The notes beneath the pieces were generated by a model that had not been told where the DNA came from, made no database searches, and saw only the letters and a list, made by a program, of their open reading frames with translations. A stretch of 64,000 nucleotides of DNA from Paraburkholderia mimosarum LMG 23256 = NBRC 106338 (lineage in GTDB: Bacteria; Pseudomonadota; Gammaproteobacteria; Burkholderiales; Burkholderiaceae). The stretch spans positions 1 to 64,000 of the forward strand of contig NZ_BBJJ01000001.1 of NCBI RefSeq assembly GCF_000739815.1. Reading direction: 5' to 3'. How positions within the stretch are numbered: position 1 is the first letter of the stretch; each line of letters opens with the position of its first letter. Below, one piece after another: positions 40,945 through 50,314 of the stretch. The translations under genes and the position numbers were made by a program.

Positions 40945-42030
40945 ATGTCGAGTCCTTCCACTCCCGTTGCGGGCGAACCGGCTCAGGCGCGCGAGCGCTC
41001 GCGCATTTCGCGCATGCAACTCGCGCTGGGCGCGGTTGCGCTCGTTCTGGCCGCCGCGGCCGGCTACTGGTTTTTCGTGCTGCGTTTCGTCGAAAGCACC
41101 GACGACGCCTACGTGGGCGGCAACGTCACGGTCATGGCGCCGCGGGTGAGCGGCTTCGTCTCCGATATTCCCGTGCAGGACAACCAGCGCGTGCACGCGG
41201 GCCAGGTGTTGCTGAGGCTCGATTCGCGCGACTACGACGCGAAGCTTGCTCAGGCCAATGCCGAGCTGGCGAGCGCGCGCGCCGCCGTCGACGAGTTGCG
41301 GGCGAAGCGCGCCCTGCAGGAAGCCGTGATCAACCAGCACCAGGCCGAAGTGCGCGCCTCGAATGCCGAACTCACGCGCAGCGGCCAGGACCAGACGCGC
41401 TACCGCGCGCTGGTGAAGGACGACGCGGTGTCGAGCCAGCTGGTCGAGCGCGCGGACTCCGACTACGCGAAGGCCCAGGCGTCGGTCGCGCAAAGCGGAG
41501 CGGCGGTGCTGGCGGCGCAGCGCCAGCTCGACGTGCTCGCCGCGCAGGTCAACGATGCGCAGGCGCGTGTCGCGACAGCAGAGGCCAACCAGCGCCTGGC
41601 ACAGCTAAACGTCGAATACACGACGCTGACTGCGCCGGTGGACGGCTATATCGGCAACCGGACGGCGCGTGTCGGCACGCTTGCCAACGTGGGCGCACCG
41701 CTGCTTACCGTGGTGCCCGCGACGGGTCTCTGGGTGGATGCGAACTTCAAGGAAGACCAGTTGAAGAAGATGCATGCGGGCGACCGCGCCGACGTCACGC
41801 TCGACGCGGCCGCCGGCACGCTGCACGGCACCGTGGAGAGCCTGGCGCCGGCCACGGGCGCGACCTTCAGCGTGCTGCCGCCCGAGAACGCCACGGGCAA
41901 CTTCACGAAGATCGTGCAGCGCGTGCCGGTGCGCATTCGTCTTGACGCCCCGGTGCCGCCGGGCCTGGAAGACGCGCTGCGGCCCGGTCTTTCGGCGACC
42001 GTGAAAGTGCATCTCGCGCCAGCGCATTGA
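40945..42030 (+). CDS. EmrA/HlyD-type membrane fusion protein
   Basis: This 361-residue periplasmic adaptor is anchored by one helix at about residues 25-47 (LALGAVALVLAAAAGYWFFV). The barrel-sandwich halves are recognisable in YVGGNVTVMAPRVSGFVSDIPVQDNQRVHAGQVLLRLD and TTLTAPVDGYIGNRTARVG, with a long coiled coil between them (about 95-215). It connects the inner-membrane MFS pump and the outer-membrane channel encoded by the next two genes. It follows a MarR-type operator and the regulator gene. Confidence 0.93.
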   Translation: MSSPSTPVAGEPAQARERSRISRMQLALGAVALVLAAAAGYWFFVLRFVESTDDAYVGGNVTVMAPRVSGFVSDIPVQDNQRVHAGQVLLRLDSRDYDAKLAQANAELASARAAVDELRAKRALQEAVINQHQAEVRASNAELTRSGQDQTRYRALVKDDAVSSQLVERADSDYAKAQASVAQSGAAVLAAQRQLDVLAAQVNDAQARVATAEANQRLAQLNVEYTTLTAPVDGYIGNRTARVGTLANVGAPLLTVVPATGLWVDANFKEDQLKKMHAGDRADVTLDAAAGTLHGTVESLAPATGATFSVLPPENATGNFTKIVQRVPVRIRLDAPVPPGLEDALRPGLSATVKVHLAPAH

Positions 42031-42043
42031 TGAGGCCACTGCG

Positions 42044-43660
42044 ATGAACACCACCGCGATGAACGCGACCACGACGAGCGCAATATCGAACGCCGACGAG
42101 CCGCTCGCTCCGCATCTGCAGCCGATCGCGCAACGCGCCTTCGCGTTCGCGCTGATGTGCATCGGCTTTTTCATGGCTACGCTGGACATCCAGATCGTCG
42201 CTTCGTCGCTGCGTGACATCGGCGGGGGGCTTTCCGCGAGCCAGGACGAACTTTCGTGGGTGCAGACCGCCTACCTGATCGCCGAGATCATGGTGATTCC
42301 CATGTCGGGCTGGCTCTCCAAGGTGTTCTCCACGCGCTGGCTCTTCGTCGCCTCCGCGGTGGGCTTCACGGTGACGAGCATGCTGTGCGGTCTCGCCTGG
42401 GACATCAACTCGATGATCGTGTTTCGCGGCCTCCAGGGGGCGCTCGGCGCGGCGATGATCCCCACCGTTTTCACCACCGCTTTCGTGCTGTTTCCGGGCA
42501 AGCAACGTCTCGTTGCGTCGACGACGATCGGCGCGCTCGCTTCGCTCGCGCCCACGCTCGGTCCCGTGATCGGCGGGTGGATCACCGATCAATGGTCGTG
42601 GCACTGGCTCTTCTATCTGAATCTCGTGCCGGGCATCGCGGTGGCGGCGCTGGTGCCGAAGTACGTGAATATCGACAAGCCTGATCTCTCCCTGCTCAAG
42701 CGTGGCGATTATCTCGGCATCGCGCTGATGTGCGGCTTTCTCGGCTGCCTCGAATACGTGCTGGAGGAAGGTCCGCGCAAGAACTGGTTCGGCGACGACG
42801 TGATCGTCGCGTGTACCTGGATTTCGGCGATCTGCGGCTTTCTCTTCATCGTGCATGCGCTCACGGCGAAGGAACCCATCGTCGATCTGCGCGCGCTGCT
42901 CGTGCGCAATTTCGGCATTGGCAGCCTGCTCTCGTTCGTAACCGGCATCGGCATTTTCGTGGCCGTCTATCTCACGCCGCTCTTTCTCGCCGAAGTGCGC
43001 GGCTACAGCTCGCTGCAAATCGGCTTGTCGCTGCTTTCGGTGGGCGTGTTCCAGTTGCTCGCGCTCGGCGTCTATGCCTTCGCCACGCGCTATTTCAGCA
43101 TGCGCGCGCTGCTGCTGTTCGGCCTCGTCTGCTTTGGCCTTGGCTGCTATCTGTACGTGCCGCTCACGCACGACTGGGGCTGGCAGCAATTCCTCGTGCC
43201 GCAGGCGCTGCGCGGCATTGGCCAGCAGTTCGCCATTCCGCCCATCGTGACGATGTCGCTAGGCTCGCTGCCGCCCTCGCGGCTCAGGTCGGCCAGCGGC
43301 CTCTTCAACCTCATGCGCAATCTGGGCGGCGCGATCGGCATTGCGGTGAGCGCGACGATGCTCAACGACCGGCTCAACTTCCACTATCTGCGCCTGAACG
43401 AAAGCGTGACCCAAGGCGTGCCGCAGGTGCAGTTGCTGCTCGCGGGCCGCACCGCGTACTGGTCGTCAGTGGCGGGCAACGCGGTCGATGCCGCCGAAGC
43501 CGGGCTCGCGCAACTGCATGCGCTGGTGCTGCGCGAGGCGCTCGTGATGACGTTTTCCGACACGTTCTACCTGCTCTCGCTTTGCTTCGTGGTCGCCATT
43601 GCGTGCGTGGCGTTTTCGAAACCGATCTCGCTCGGCGGCCCGCCGCCCGACGCACATTGA
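42044..43660 (+). CDS. DHA2-family MFS drug exporter (EmrB/QacA type)
   Basis: This 538-residue inner-membrane protein has about fourteen hydrophobic helices. Signatures include LDIQIVASSLRDIGGGLSASQDELSWVQTAYLI and FRGLQGALGAAMIPTVFT, typical of EmrB/QacA-type proton-driven efflux pumps. It forms a tripartite pump with the adaptor before it and the NodT-type channel after it. GAGG lies just upstream of the ATG and the gene starts 13 bases after the adaptor. The substrate is probably an organic anion or hydrophobic aromatic compound. Confidence 0.93.
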   Translation: MNTTAMNATTTSAISNADEPLAPHLQPIAQRAFAFALMCIGFFMATLDIQIVASSLRDIGGGLSASQDELSWVQTAYLIAEIMVIPMSGWLSKVFSTRWLFVASAVGFTVTSMLCGLAWDINSMIVFRGLQGALGAAMIPTVFTTAFVLFPGKQRLVASTTIGALASLAPTLGPVIGGWITDQWSWHWLFYLNLVPGIAVAALVPKYVNIDKPDLSLLKRGDYLGIALMCGFLGCLEYVLEEGPRKNWFGDDVIVACTWISAICGFLFIVHALTAKEPIVDLRALLVRNFGIGSLLSFVTGIGIFVAVYLTPLFLAEVRGYSSLQIGLSLLSVGVFQLLALGVYAFATRYFSMRALLLFGLVCFGLGCYLYVPLTHDWGWQQFLVPQALRGIGQQFAIPPIVTMSLGSLPPSRLRSASGLFNLMRNLGGAIGIAVSATMLNDRLNFHYLRLNESVTQGVPQVQLLLAGRTAYWSSVAGNAVDAAEAGLAQLHALVLREALVMTFSDTFYLLSLCFVVAIACVAFSKPISLGGPPPDAH

Positions 43661-43668
43661 GGTGCTTC

Positions 43669-45141
43669 ATGCAAACCCCGCACACCCCTGAACGCTCGTC
43701 GAACCCCATGCGCCTCGTACTCTCGATGCTTTCTGCCGCCGTGCTGGCGGCCTGCGCGGTGCAGCCCGCGCAGCACCCGGATCTGCCCGCCACGGTCCAC
43801 GAAACGGCGCCAGCGGCGTGGCGCATCGACGCGCCGCGCAACGCCATCGAAGCGCGCGCCTGGTGGGCGCAGTTCGGCGATCCGACGCTCGACGCGCTGC
43901 TCGCCACGGTGCTCGAAGGCAACCTCGATCTGCAGGCCGCCGCCGAGCGCGTGAAGCAGGCGCAATCGATCACCACGCAAAAGCATGCGGCGTTGCTGCC
44001 GCAACTCGATTTCACGGCACAAGCCACCTACAGGCGGCAGAACACGCCGCCGCCGCTCGGCTACGTGAAGGAAGCAGGCGCGGGGCTCGCGCTGAGCTGG
44101 TCGCCGGACGTGTTCGGCGGCGAGCGGCTCGACCTGCTGGCGGCGCAGGCGAACCTCGTCGGCCAGAAGCATGCGCTCGATGCGGTGCGCCTCGCGCTGG
44201 CCGCGGATACGGCCTCGGCGTATGTCGATCTGCGCTATGCCCAGGCGGAACTGAAGATCCTTCAGGACAACCTGGAGATTCGCAAGCGCACCTTACTGCT
44301 CACGCAAGACCGCCTGAAATACGGTCTTTCCACGCAACTCGACGTGGCGCGCGCCCAAACACAGCTGAGCGAACTGCAAGCGCGCATCCCGCGTGCGCAG
44401 TCGAGCATCGATCATCAGTTGAATCTGATCGCGGTATACACCGGGCGCACGCCGGAGAACGTCGCCCAGCTCGCGCTCGCGCAGGCCGCGCCCATTCCCG
44501 GCGTGCCTGCGAGCGTGCCGCAGACGCTGCCCTCGGAAGCGCTGCTGCGCCGCCCCGACGTGCAGGCCGCTTACGCCACTGTCCAGCAGCGCGCGGCGGA
44601 AGTGGGCGTGGCGCGCGCGGAGCGCTATCCGAAGTTCACGCTCAATCTCACGGACGGCATTCTCGCGGCGTCGTATCTCGGCATGCCCACGCTCACGGAC
44701 AACCTCTTCAGCGCGGCGATCGGTGCGACGAGCCCGATCTTCAACGCGGGCCGCATCACGGCCGAGATCGACCAGAGCGAGAGCCGCATGCGCGAATCGC
44801 AGCTGAATCTTCAGCAGACGATGCTGCAGGCGTTGCGCGAAGTGGAGGACAGCCGCAGCGACCTCGTGAGCACGGCGGGGCAGACGCAGCAGCTCAACGA
44901 CGCGCTGGCTTCGTCGGCGCAATCGCTCAAGCTCGCCAACCAGCTCTACAAGGGCGGGGCCACGGACTTTCTCGACGTGCTGAGCGCGCAGCAAACCTTG
45001 CTCGCCGATCAGGACCTGCTCAACGACGCGCAGCGCGAGCATGCGCTCGCGGCGGTCGCGCTCTACCGGTCGCTGGGCGGCGGATGGAGCCAGAGCGGCG
45101 ACGTGGTGCTGGCGCAAGACGCGCCCGCGCATGGGGGCTGA
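43669..45141 (+). CDS. NodT-family outer-membrane efflux lipoprotein
   Basis: This 490-residue TolC-like channel has an N-terminal lipoprotein signal (MLSAAVLAACAVQ, with the lipidated Cys after LAA) and the RND-type outer membrane factor repeats: LQAAAERVKQAQSITTQKHAALLPQL and the second duplicate ending with LYKGGATDFLDVLSAQQTLL. ATG 43669 begins eight bases after the MFS gene. A longer frame upstream only mirrors that gene. It is the outer-membrane part of the pump and ends the efflux operon. Confidence 0.93.
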   Translation: MQTPHTPERSSNPMRLVLSMLSAAVLAACAVQPAQHPDLPATVHETAPAAWRIDAPRNAIEARAWWAQFGDPTLDALLATVLEGNLDLQAAAERVKQAQSITTQKHAALLPQLDFTAQATYRRQNTPPPLGYVKEAGAGLALSWSPDVFGGERLDLLAAQANLVGQKHALDAVRLALAADTASAYVDLRYAQAELKILQDNLEIRKRTLLLTQDRLKYGLSTQLDVARAQTQLSELQARIPRAQSSIDHQLNLIAVYTGRTPENVAQLALAQAAPIPGVPASVPQTLPSEALLRRPDVQAAYATVQQRAAEVGVARAERYPKFTLNLTDGILAASYLGMPTLTDNLFSAAIGATSPIFNAGRITAEIDQSESRMRESQLNLQQTMLQALREVEDSRSDLVSTAGQTQQLNDALASSAQSLKLANQLYKGGATDFLDVLSAQQTLLADQDLLNDAQREHALAAVALYRSLGGGWSQSGDVVLAQDAPAHGG

Positions 45142-45170
45142 CCGCCATGCTGGAAGCGACGACCTTGGCT

Positions 45171-46106
45171 TCAGGCGCCCGGCGCCGTCTCGCGCGCAAG
45201 CGAGCGCCACTGCGCGGGCGTCATGCCGACATGGCGCTTAAAGCCGCGCTGGAACGCGGCGTCCGACTGGTAGCCCACGAATTCGCCGATCTCGGCCACG
45301 CTCTGGTTGCCTTGCGCGAGCATGCGGCCCGCGAGCGTCATGCGGATATCGGTGAGCACTTCGGCGGCGGAGCGCCCGATGGCGTCGTCGAAATGCCGCG
45401 CGAAAGTGGCGCGCGACATGTGGCAAAGCTGCGCCAGCTCGGGCAGCGTCCACGGCTTGCCGGGCGCTTCGAACATGGCGTCGATGGCGGGTTGCAGGCG
45501 CGGGCGCTGCGCGAGCGCGAGCAGGCCGCGCGGCGGGGCGTCGCTGGCGCTCGCATAGCGCAGCGTGAGGCCAAAGAGCGCGCCCGAGAGATGGTTCACG
45601 AGCGACTCGCTGCCCGGCGCCGCCTCATACGCTTCGTCGCGCAGAAGCGCGATCAGGCGCACGAGCCGCTCGGGGGCTTGCGCGCCGTCGCGCGCGCTGT
45701 GTACGACGAGGCGCTCGGGCAGGTTCTCGCGCAACAGGCGTTGCGGCACGGCGGGCAGCAGGAAGCTGCCGCACAGCACGTCGGCGCTTGCGCCGTCGCC
45801 CGTATTGGTATCCAGGGCGACGCCGTTCTCCATGCGCCGATCGACGGCCGCAGGCGCCGCGCCGCTGCCGTCGTGCAGCACGTGCGCGCTGCCGGAAGGA
45901 AACAGCACGATGTCGCCGGCATGCAGCGCGAGGGGCGGCCCATGGGCGTCTTCCACGATCGCGCGCCCCTCGAGCAGCACGTGGTAGCGGATCTCGCGCG
46001 GCCCCGTGCCGGGCTGGTCGATGCGCCAGGGCGCGCCGAAATGGCAGCGCACGTCGAGGCGCCCGGCAACGGGCATCAGCGCGAGAAGACGACTCAGCAG
46101 ATCCAT
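45171..46106 (-). CDS. AraC-family regulator with N-terminal cupin domain
   Basis: This 311-residue regulator has an AraC-type cupin at the N-terminus (RCHFGAPWRIDQPG...GDIVLFPSGSAHVLHDG) and a C-terminal HTH pair (WTLPELAQLCHMSRATFARHFDDAIG, then VAEIGEFVGYQSDAAFQRGFKRHVGM). The ATG at 46106 is used; a longer frame begins with unrelated sequence. It is convergent with the efflux operon and divergent from the AhpD-like gene, with about 150 bases between starts. This pairing is common and suggests that it activates the AhpD-like gene. Confidence 0.9.
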   Translation of the reverse strand: MDLLSRLLALMPVAGRLDVRCHFGAPWRIDQPGTGPREIRYHVLLEGRAIVEDAHGPPLALHAGDIVLFPSGSAHVLHDGSGAAPAAVDRRMENGVALDTNTGDGASADVLCGSFLLPAVPQRLLRENLPERLVVHSARDGAQAPERLVRLIALLRDEAYEAAPGSESLVNHLSGALFGLTLRYASASDAPPRGLLALAQRPRLQPAIDAMFEAPGKPWTLPELAQLCHMSRATFARHFDDAIGRSAAEVLTDIRMTLAGRMLAQGNQSVAEIGEFVGYQSDAAFQRGFKRHVGMTPAQWRSLARETAPGA

Positions 46107-46258
46107 GATGGGCAGGTGAGACGATCGAGCATGAAGACGCGCCATTCTGGCATTAAAAGCGCAGCGATGCGCGACTAGACTGCGTCCATGCCATCGACGA
46201 TGGCACCGCGATGCCGACACCCATACGCGAACCCACGCAACGTTCAAAGGAGCAGAAC

Positions 46259-46801
46259 ATGTCCCGTCTTTCCGCCATCAAGCCTGAAGCCGCCACCGGC
46301 GCCGCCGCCGAGATCTTCGCGAAGATCCACAAGGCCGTGGGCAAGGTCCCCAACGCGTACGCCACCATCGGCACGCATAGCCCCGAAGCGCTCGGCGCGT
46401 TGCTTTCCGTCGAGGCCGTGATCGGCGCGGGCACACTTTCGAAGTCCGACCTCGAAGCGATCAAGCTCGCGGTGAGCGAAGCGGCCGGCTGTGACTACTG
46501 TGTTGCCGCGCACACCCTGATGGGCAAGTTCGCGGGCCTGACGCCGGAAGCCATGAAGGCGGTTCGCGCGGGCGAGCCGAGCGGCGATGCGAAGCGCGAC
46601 GCGCTCGTGCGTTTCGTGCGCGTGCTCGTGACCACGCAGGGCACGCTGCTGGAAGGGGAGGTGAACGCGATTCGCGAGGCGGGCTACACGGAACGCCAGA
46701 TCGTCGAAATCGCGCTCGCGGTGACGTCGATCACGTTCACGAATCTCGTGAACCGCATCAACGACACGGAAGTCGATTTCCCGGCCGCCCCGGCAATTTG
46801 A
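46259..46801 (+). CDS. AhpD-like carboxymuconolactone-decarboxylase-family protein
   Basis: This 180-residue protein has the AhpD/CMD helical fold with the peroxidase-like C78-D-Y-C81 and H85 in AAGCDYCVAAHTLMGKF. Such proteins act as alkylhydroperoxidases or thiol-disulphide reductants in oxidative stress. ATG 46259 is used because AAGGAG precedes it. It is divergent from the AraC regulator. A short gap with a promoter-operator region then leads to the thiolase gene. Confidence 0.88.
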   Translation: MSRLSAIKPEAATGAAAEIFAKIHKAVGKVPNAYATIGTHSPEALGALLSVEAVIGAGTLSKSDLEAIKLAVSEAAGCDYCVAAHTLMGKFAGLTPEAMKAVRAGEPSGDAKRDALVRFVRVLVTTQGTLLEGEVNAIREAGYTERQIVEIALAVTSITFTNLVNRINDTEVDFPAAPAI

Positions 46802-46879
46802 TGGTTTTTCAACGCGCCCGGCGTGCGCCGACGACATCGATCGTGCCAGCGCACGCGAGCGCCTCTTCCACAAAACCGG

Positions 46880-46908
46880 TTGAAAGTGTGCATATGCATA
46901 CATAGAAT
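46880..46908 (+). promoter_or_regulatory. Thiolase promoter with MarR-type palindrome in the spacer
   Basis: TTGAAA (46880-46885) and TAGAAT (46903-46908) are separated by 17 bases, a strong sigma-70-like promoter. The spacer holds TGTGCATATGCATA (46887-46900), matching the palindrome at 40434 at 13 of 14 positions. A protein bound there would block RNA polymerase. It is the likely operator of the MarR proteins encoded at 48177 and possibly 40441. Confidence 0.65.
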
Positions 46909-46938
46909 CGAATCGTGGACATCAAAGGAGAAGTGACG

Positions 46939-48132
46939 ATGACTAAACTGAGCACGCGCGAAATCGTTCTATGCCAGCCGGTGCGCACGGCGATCGGCGG
47001 TTACAACGGCGGGTTCAAGGGCATTCCCGCCACGGAGCTTGGCGCGGCGGCGGTGCGCGAAACGCTCGCGCGCGCGAAGCTCGATCCGGCCCGGCTCGGC
47101 TCCGTGGTGCTCGGCAACGTGATCCAGGCGGGCAACAAGATGAATCCCGCGCGCCAGGCGGAACTGGGCGGCGGCGTGCCGGTGCAGGTGCCCGCGCTCA
47201 CCGTCAATCGCGTGTGCGGCTCGGGCGCGCAGGCGGTCGCGAGCGCGGCGCAGGAAGTGATGCTGGGCCTCGCCGACGTCGCGCTCGCGGGCGGCATGGA
47301 GAACATGGACCGCGCGCCTTACCTGCTGGACGGCGGCCGCTGGGGCTACCGCATGGGCAACGCCGAGATTCACGACAGCATGCTGCGTGACGGTCTCGTC
47401 GATGCCTTTTCGGGCCAGCATTCGGGCTGGCATACCGAAGACCTCGTGACGCAGGCCGCGCTCACGCGCGAGGAGCAGGACAGCTGGGCCGCGCGTTCGC
47501 AGCAGCGCTTTGCGGCCGCGCAAGCGGCGGGGCGTTTCAAGGAAGAAATCGTCGCGGTGGAGGTGAAGGGCAAGAAGGGCATGGAGCGCATCGACACCGA
47601 CGAAGCGCCGCGCCCCGACACGACGCTCGAAGGGCTCGCCAGGCTGCGTCCCGCGTTTCGCCCGGACGGCACGATCACGGCGGGCAATGCGCCGGGCCTG
47701 AACAGCGCGGCGAGCGCGATGCTCGTGGCCGAGCGCGGCTTCGCCGAAGCCGAGGGCCTGGCGCCGATGGTGAAGCTCGTGGCGTGGGGCGTGGCGGCCG
47801 TGGAGCCGGGCCTGTTCGGCCTCGGTCCCGTGCCCGCCGTGCAGCTCGCGTTGCGGCGCGCGGGCTGGTCCCTCGGCGACGTGGATCGCTTCGAGATCAA
47901 CGAGGCCTTCGCGGCGGTGCCCCTCGCGGTCATGAAGCAACTGGGCATCCCCGACGACATCGTGAACGTGGAGGGCGGCGCGATCGCGCATGGCCATCCG
48001 ATCGGCGCGACGGGCGCGATCCTGACGACGCGCCTTGCGTGGTCGATGCAGCGCGACGGGCTGCGCCGCGGCGTCGTGACGCTTTGCATCGGCGGCGGCC
48101 AGGGTATCGCGCTCGCCCTCGAGAAAGTATGA
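46939..48132 (+). CDS. Acetyl-CoA acyltransferase (thiolase)
   Basis: This 397-residue thiolase contains the acyl-accepting Cys (C93 in NRVCGSGAQAV), H353 in GHPIGATGA and C383 in LCIGGGQG, so the full catalytic set is present. It condenses or cleaves acyl-CoA in beta-oxidation or polyhydroxyalkanoate-type metabolism. ATG 46939 has AAGGAG upstream and is preferred over a GTG at 46915. It is followed by a MarR gene 44 bases downstream and is preceded by a promoter with an embedded palindrome. Confidence 0.93.
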   Translation: MTKLSTREIVLCQPVRTAIGGYNGGFKGIPATELGAAAVRETLARAKLDPARLGSVVLGNVIQAGNKMNPARQAELGGGVPVQVPALTVNRVCGSGAQAVASAAQEVMLGLADVALAGGMENMDRAPYLLDGGRWGYRMGNAEIHDSMLRDGLVDAFSGQHSGWHTEDLVTQAALTREEQDSWAARSQQRFAAAQAAGRFKEEIVAVEVKGKKGMERIDTDEAPRPDTTLEGLARLRPAFRPDGTITAGNAPGLNSAASAMLVAERGFAEAEGLAPMVKLVAWGVAAVEPGLFGLGPVPAVQLALRRAGWSLGDVDRFEINEAFAAVPLAVMKQLGIPDDIVNVEGGAIAHGHPIGATGAILTTRLAWSMQRDGLRRGVVTLCIGGGQGIALALEKV

Positions 48133-48176
48133 TGCGCGAGCCGCCTCTGGCGGCTCGAACGAGGAGCGAAGCGGAA

Positions 48177-48620
48177 ATGACGACGATGACGAAGCGCATA
48201 ACGCGCGAGGAATGCAACTGTTTTGCGCTGCGCCAGGCGGCGCGCTTCGTCACGCAGCTCTACGAGCGCCACCTTTCGCAGGCCGACGTGACCGCCGCGC
48301 AGTTCACGATCCTCTCGCGCCTCGCGAACCGGCCCGACGCCACGGCCGCCGAACTCTCCGACGACCTCGTGATGGACCGCACCACGCTCGTGCGTGCGTT
48401 GCAGCCGCTGCAGCGCGATGGCCTCGTGCTCACGGCGGCGGCCGAACACGACACGCGCACGCTCGTTTACCGGCTGTCGGCGGCGGGCGCGCGCCGCTAC
48501 GAGAAGGCGCATGCGCTGTGGCTCGACGCGCAGGCCGAGTTCGAGCAGCACATGAAGCGCGACCGCGCGAAGGCGCTGCGCGCCGAACTGTTCGCGCTCA
48601 CGAAGGCCGCAGGCGGCTGA
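48177..48620 (+). CDS. MarR-family regulator downstream of the thiolase gene
   Basis: This 147-residue MarR protein has CFALRQAARFVTQLYERHLSQADVTAAQFTILSRLA and MDRTTLVRALQPL. The recognition segment RTTLVRAL is identical to that of the efflux MarR at 40441, so the two could bind the same palindromes. ATG 48177 is preferred; an ATG at 48129 overlapping the thiolase end is possible but has no ribosome site. Being in the thiolase transcript, it is probably an autoregulated repressor of that operon. Confidence 0.88.
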   Translation: MTTMTKRITREECNCFALRQAARFVTQLYERHLSQADVTAAQFTILSRLANRPDATAAELSDDLVMDRTTLVRALQPLQRDGLVLTAAAEHDTRTLVYRLSAAGARRYEKAHALWLDAQAEFEQHMKRDRAKALRAELFALTKAAGG

Positions 48621-48669
48621 AGCCGGCCACCAGACGACCTGCGTCCATCGGGCGTTCACCAGTCCACCA

Positions 48670-48714
48670 CAGAAGCTCACCACACAAGCTCCCTACAGAA
48701 GCTCACCAGACAAG
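48670..48714. repeat. 26-base-period direct repeat
   Basis: CAGAAGCTCACCACACAAG (48670-48688) and CAGAAGCTCACCAGACAAG (48696-48714) differ at one position and are 26 bases apart, in the gap between the MarR gene and the TAXI-type gene. No known site type is recognised. Confidence 0.55.
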
Positions 48715-48790
48715 GCGGCCAGATCAGTCATCAGATCTGTCGCGAAAATGGCATCATGGGATCTCCAGCAGTCTGACTGAATGCCGCCCC

Positions 48791-50137
48791 ATGAGACGAC
48801 ATCGACCGCCGCCGCCCAATTTCCTGCGAGACCACGCGCACCCGGCCTGGCGCGATATCGTCATGACTGCGCTGCCGGTGGCGGCGTTCTGCGCGGCGGT
48901 CATCGGCGTGGTGTTCTGGCTCGTCGACCCGGCGCCGCCCCATACGATCACGATCAGCGCCGGGCCCGCCGACAGCTCGTTCATGCAAATGGCCGAGGCC
49001 TACCGCACGATCCTCGCGCGCAACGGCGTGAAGCTCAGGATCCTCGAATCGGACGGCTCGGTGCAGAACCTGCAGCGCCTGCTCGATCCCAAGGAACACG
49101 TGGACCTCGCGTTCGTGCAGGGCGGCGTGGCCGAGGGCATGGACACGCGCTCGCTCATGTCGCTCGGCAGCGTGGCCTATGTGCCCATCGTCGTGTTCTA
49201 TCACGGCTCGGGTCTCACGCGGCTTGCCCAGCTCGACGGCATGCGCATCGCCATTGGGCGCGTCGGCAGCGGCACGCGCGAACTCGCGCTCAAGCTGCTC
49301 GCGGCGAACGGCCTCGACCCGGGCGGCGACTCCACCTTCCTCCCGCTCGACGGCATGGAAGCCGCCACGGCGCTCGTCTCAGGCAGGGTGGAAGCCGCCA
49401 TGCTGAGCGGCGACTCCACGACGCGCGGGCTGATGCTGCGTCTGCTCGACATCCCCGGCATCTCGGTGATGAGCTTCGATGAAGCGTCCGCCTATACACG
49501 GCTCTTTCCCTTTCTCGAGAACATCGACCTGCCGCCCGGCGTGCTCGACCTGCGCCGGCGCCAGCCGCCCGAAACGGTGCATCTGATCGGTCCGACCGTG
49601 CAACTGGTGGCGCGCGACACGCTGCATCCGGCGCTTTCCGATTTGCTCATCGAGGCGGCGGGCGAGGTGAACGGCAAGCCCGGACTCATGCAGCGCGAGG
49701 GCGAGTTTCCGAGCCCGGCCGTGCACGACTTTCGCATCAGCGAGGACGCCACGCGCTACTACAAGTCGGGCAAGAGCTTTCTTTATCGCGCGCTGCCGTT
49801 CTGGCTCGCGAGCGTGACGGACCGCCTTCTCGTGCTGCTGTTGCCGCTGGCGGTGCTGGTAATTCCGGCATTGCGCGCCATACCCGCGCTGTATCGATGG
49901 CGCGTGCGTTCGCGCATCTATCGCTACTACGGCGCGCTCATCGCCATCGAGCGCGACGCGCTCAAGCACAAGAGCGAAGAACAGCGGCGCGCACTCCTCG
50001 AAGAGCTCGACGAGATCGAACGCTCGCTCAACACCTTGCGCATGCCGCTCGCCTATGCCGATGCGTTCTACGTGCTGCGCGAGCACGTGGGATTCGTGCG
50101 CATGCATTTGAGCGCGAACCCTTCGCACGTACCCTGA
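48791..50137 (+). CDS. TAXI-family TRAP-type solute-binding protein with C-terminal membrane helix
   Basis: This 448-residue protein has an N-terminal membrane segment (about 23-45, VMTALPVAAFCAAVIGVVFWLV), a TAXI-type binding domain (TISAGPADSSFMQMAEAYRTIL, LAFVQGGVAEG and GRVGSGTRELALKLLAANG), and a second helix near residues 335-360 (LVLLLPLAVLVIPALRAI) followed by a coiled helical tail. Membrane-anchored TAXI proteins without TRAP permease neighbours are common in these genomes. Their function is unknown; some may sense or scavenge glutamate-like acids. No transporter partner is adjacent. Confidence 0.82.
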   Translation: MRRHRPPPPNFLRDHAHPAWRDIVMTALPVAAFCAAVIGVVFWLVDPAPPHTITISAGPADSSFMQMAEAYRTILARNGVKLRILESDGSVQNLQRLLDPKEHVDLAFVQGGVAEGMDTRSLMSLGSVAYVPIVVFYHGSGLTRLAQLDGMRIAIGRVGSGTRELALKLLAANGLDPGGDSTFLPLDGMEAATALVSGRVEAAMLSGDSTTRGLMLRLLDIPGISVMSFDEASAYTRLFPFLENIDLPPGVLDLRRRQPPETVHLIGPTVQLVARDTLHPALSDLLIEAAGEVNGKPGLMQREGEFPSPAVHDFRISEDATRYYKSGKSFLYRALPFWLASVTDRLLVLLLPLAVLVIPALRAIPALYRWRVRSRIYRYYGALIAIERDALKHKSEEQRRALLEELDEIERSLNTLRMPLAYADAFYVLREHVGFVRMHLSANPSHVP

Positions 50138-50314
50138 CCGTCGTCAATGACCTCCGTTGTTATCTAACGAACGCGTCACACCTTATTCGGGCACAATCAG
50201 GCCACGGCGACGGGGCTGTCTCGCCCGAAGCGGGCTTCGCCAACGGACGCGGAGAGGTCGGGCATGGGATTTGCTGCGACTTCCCCGCACTCTCACTCGT
50301 GTGGAGATAACCAA

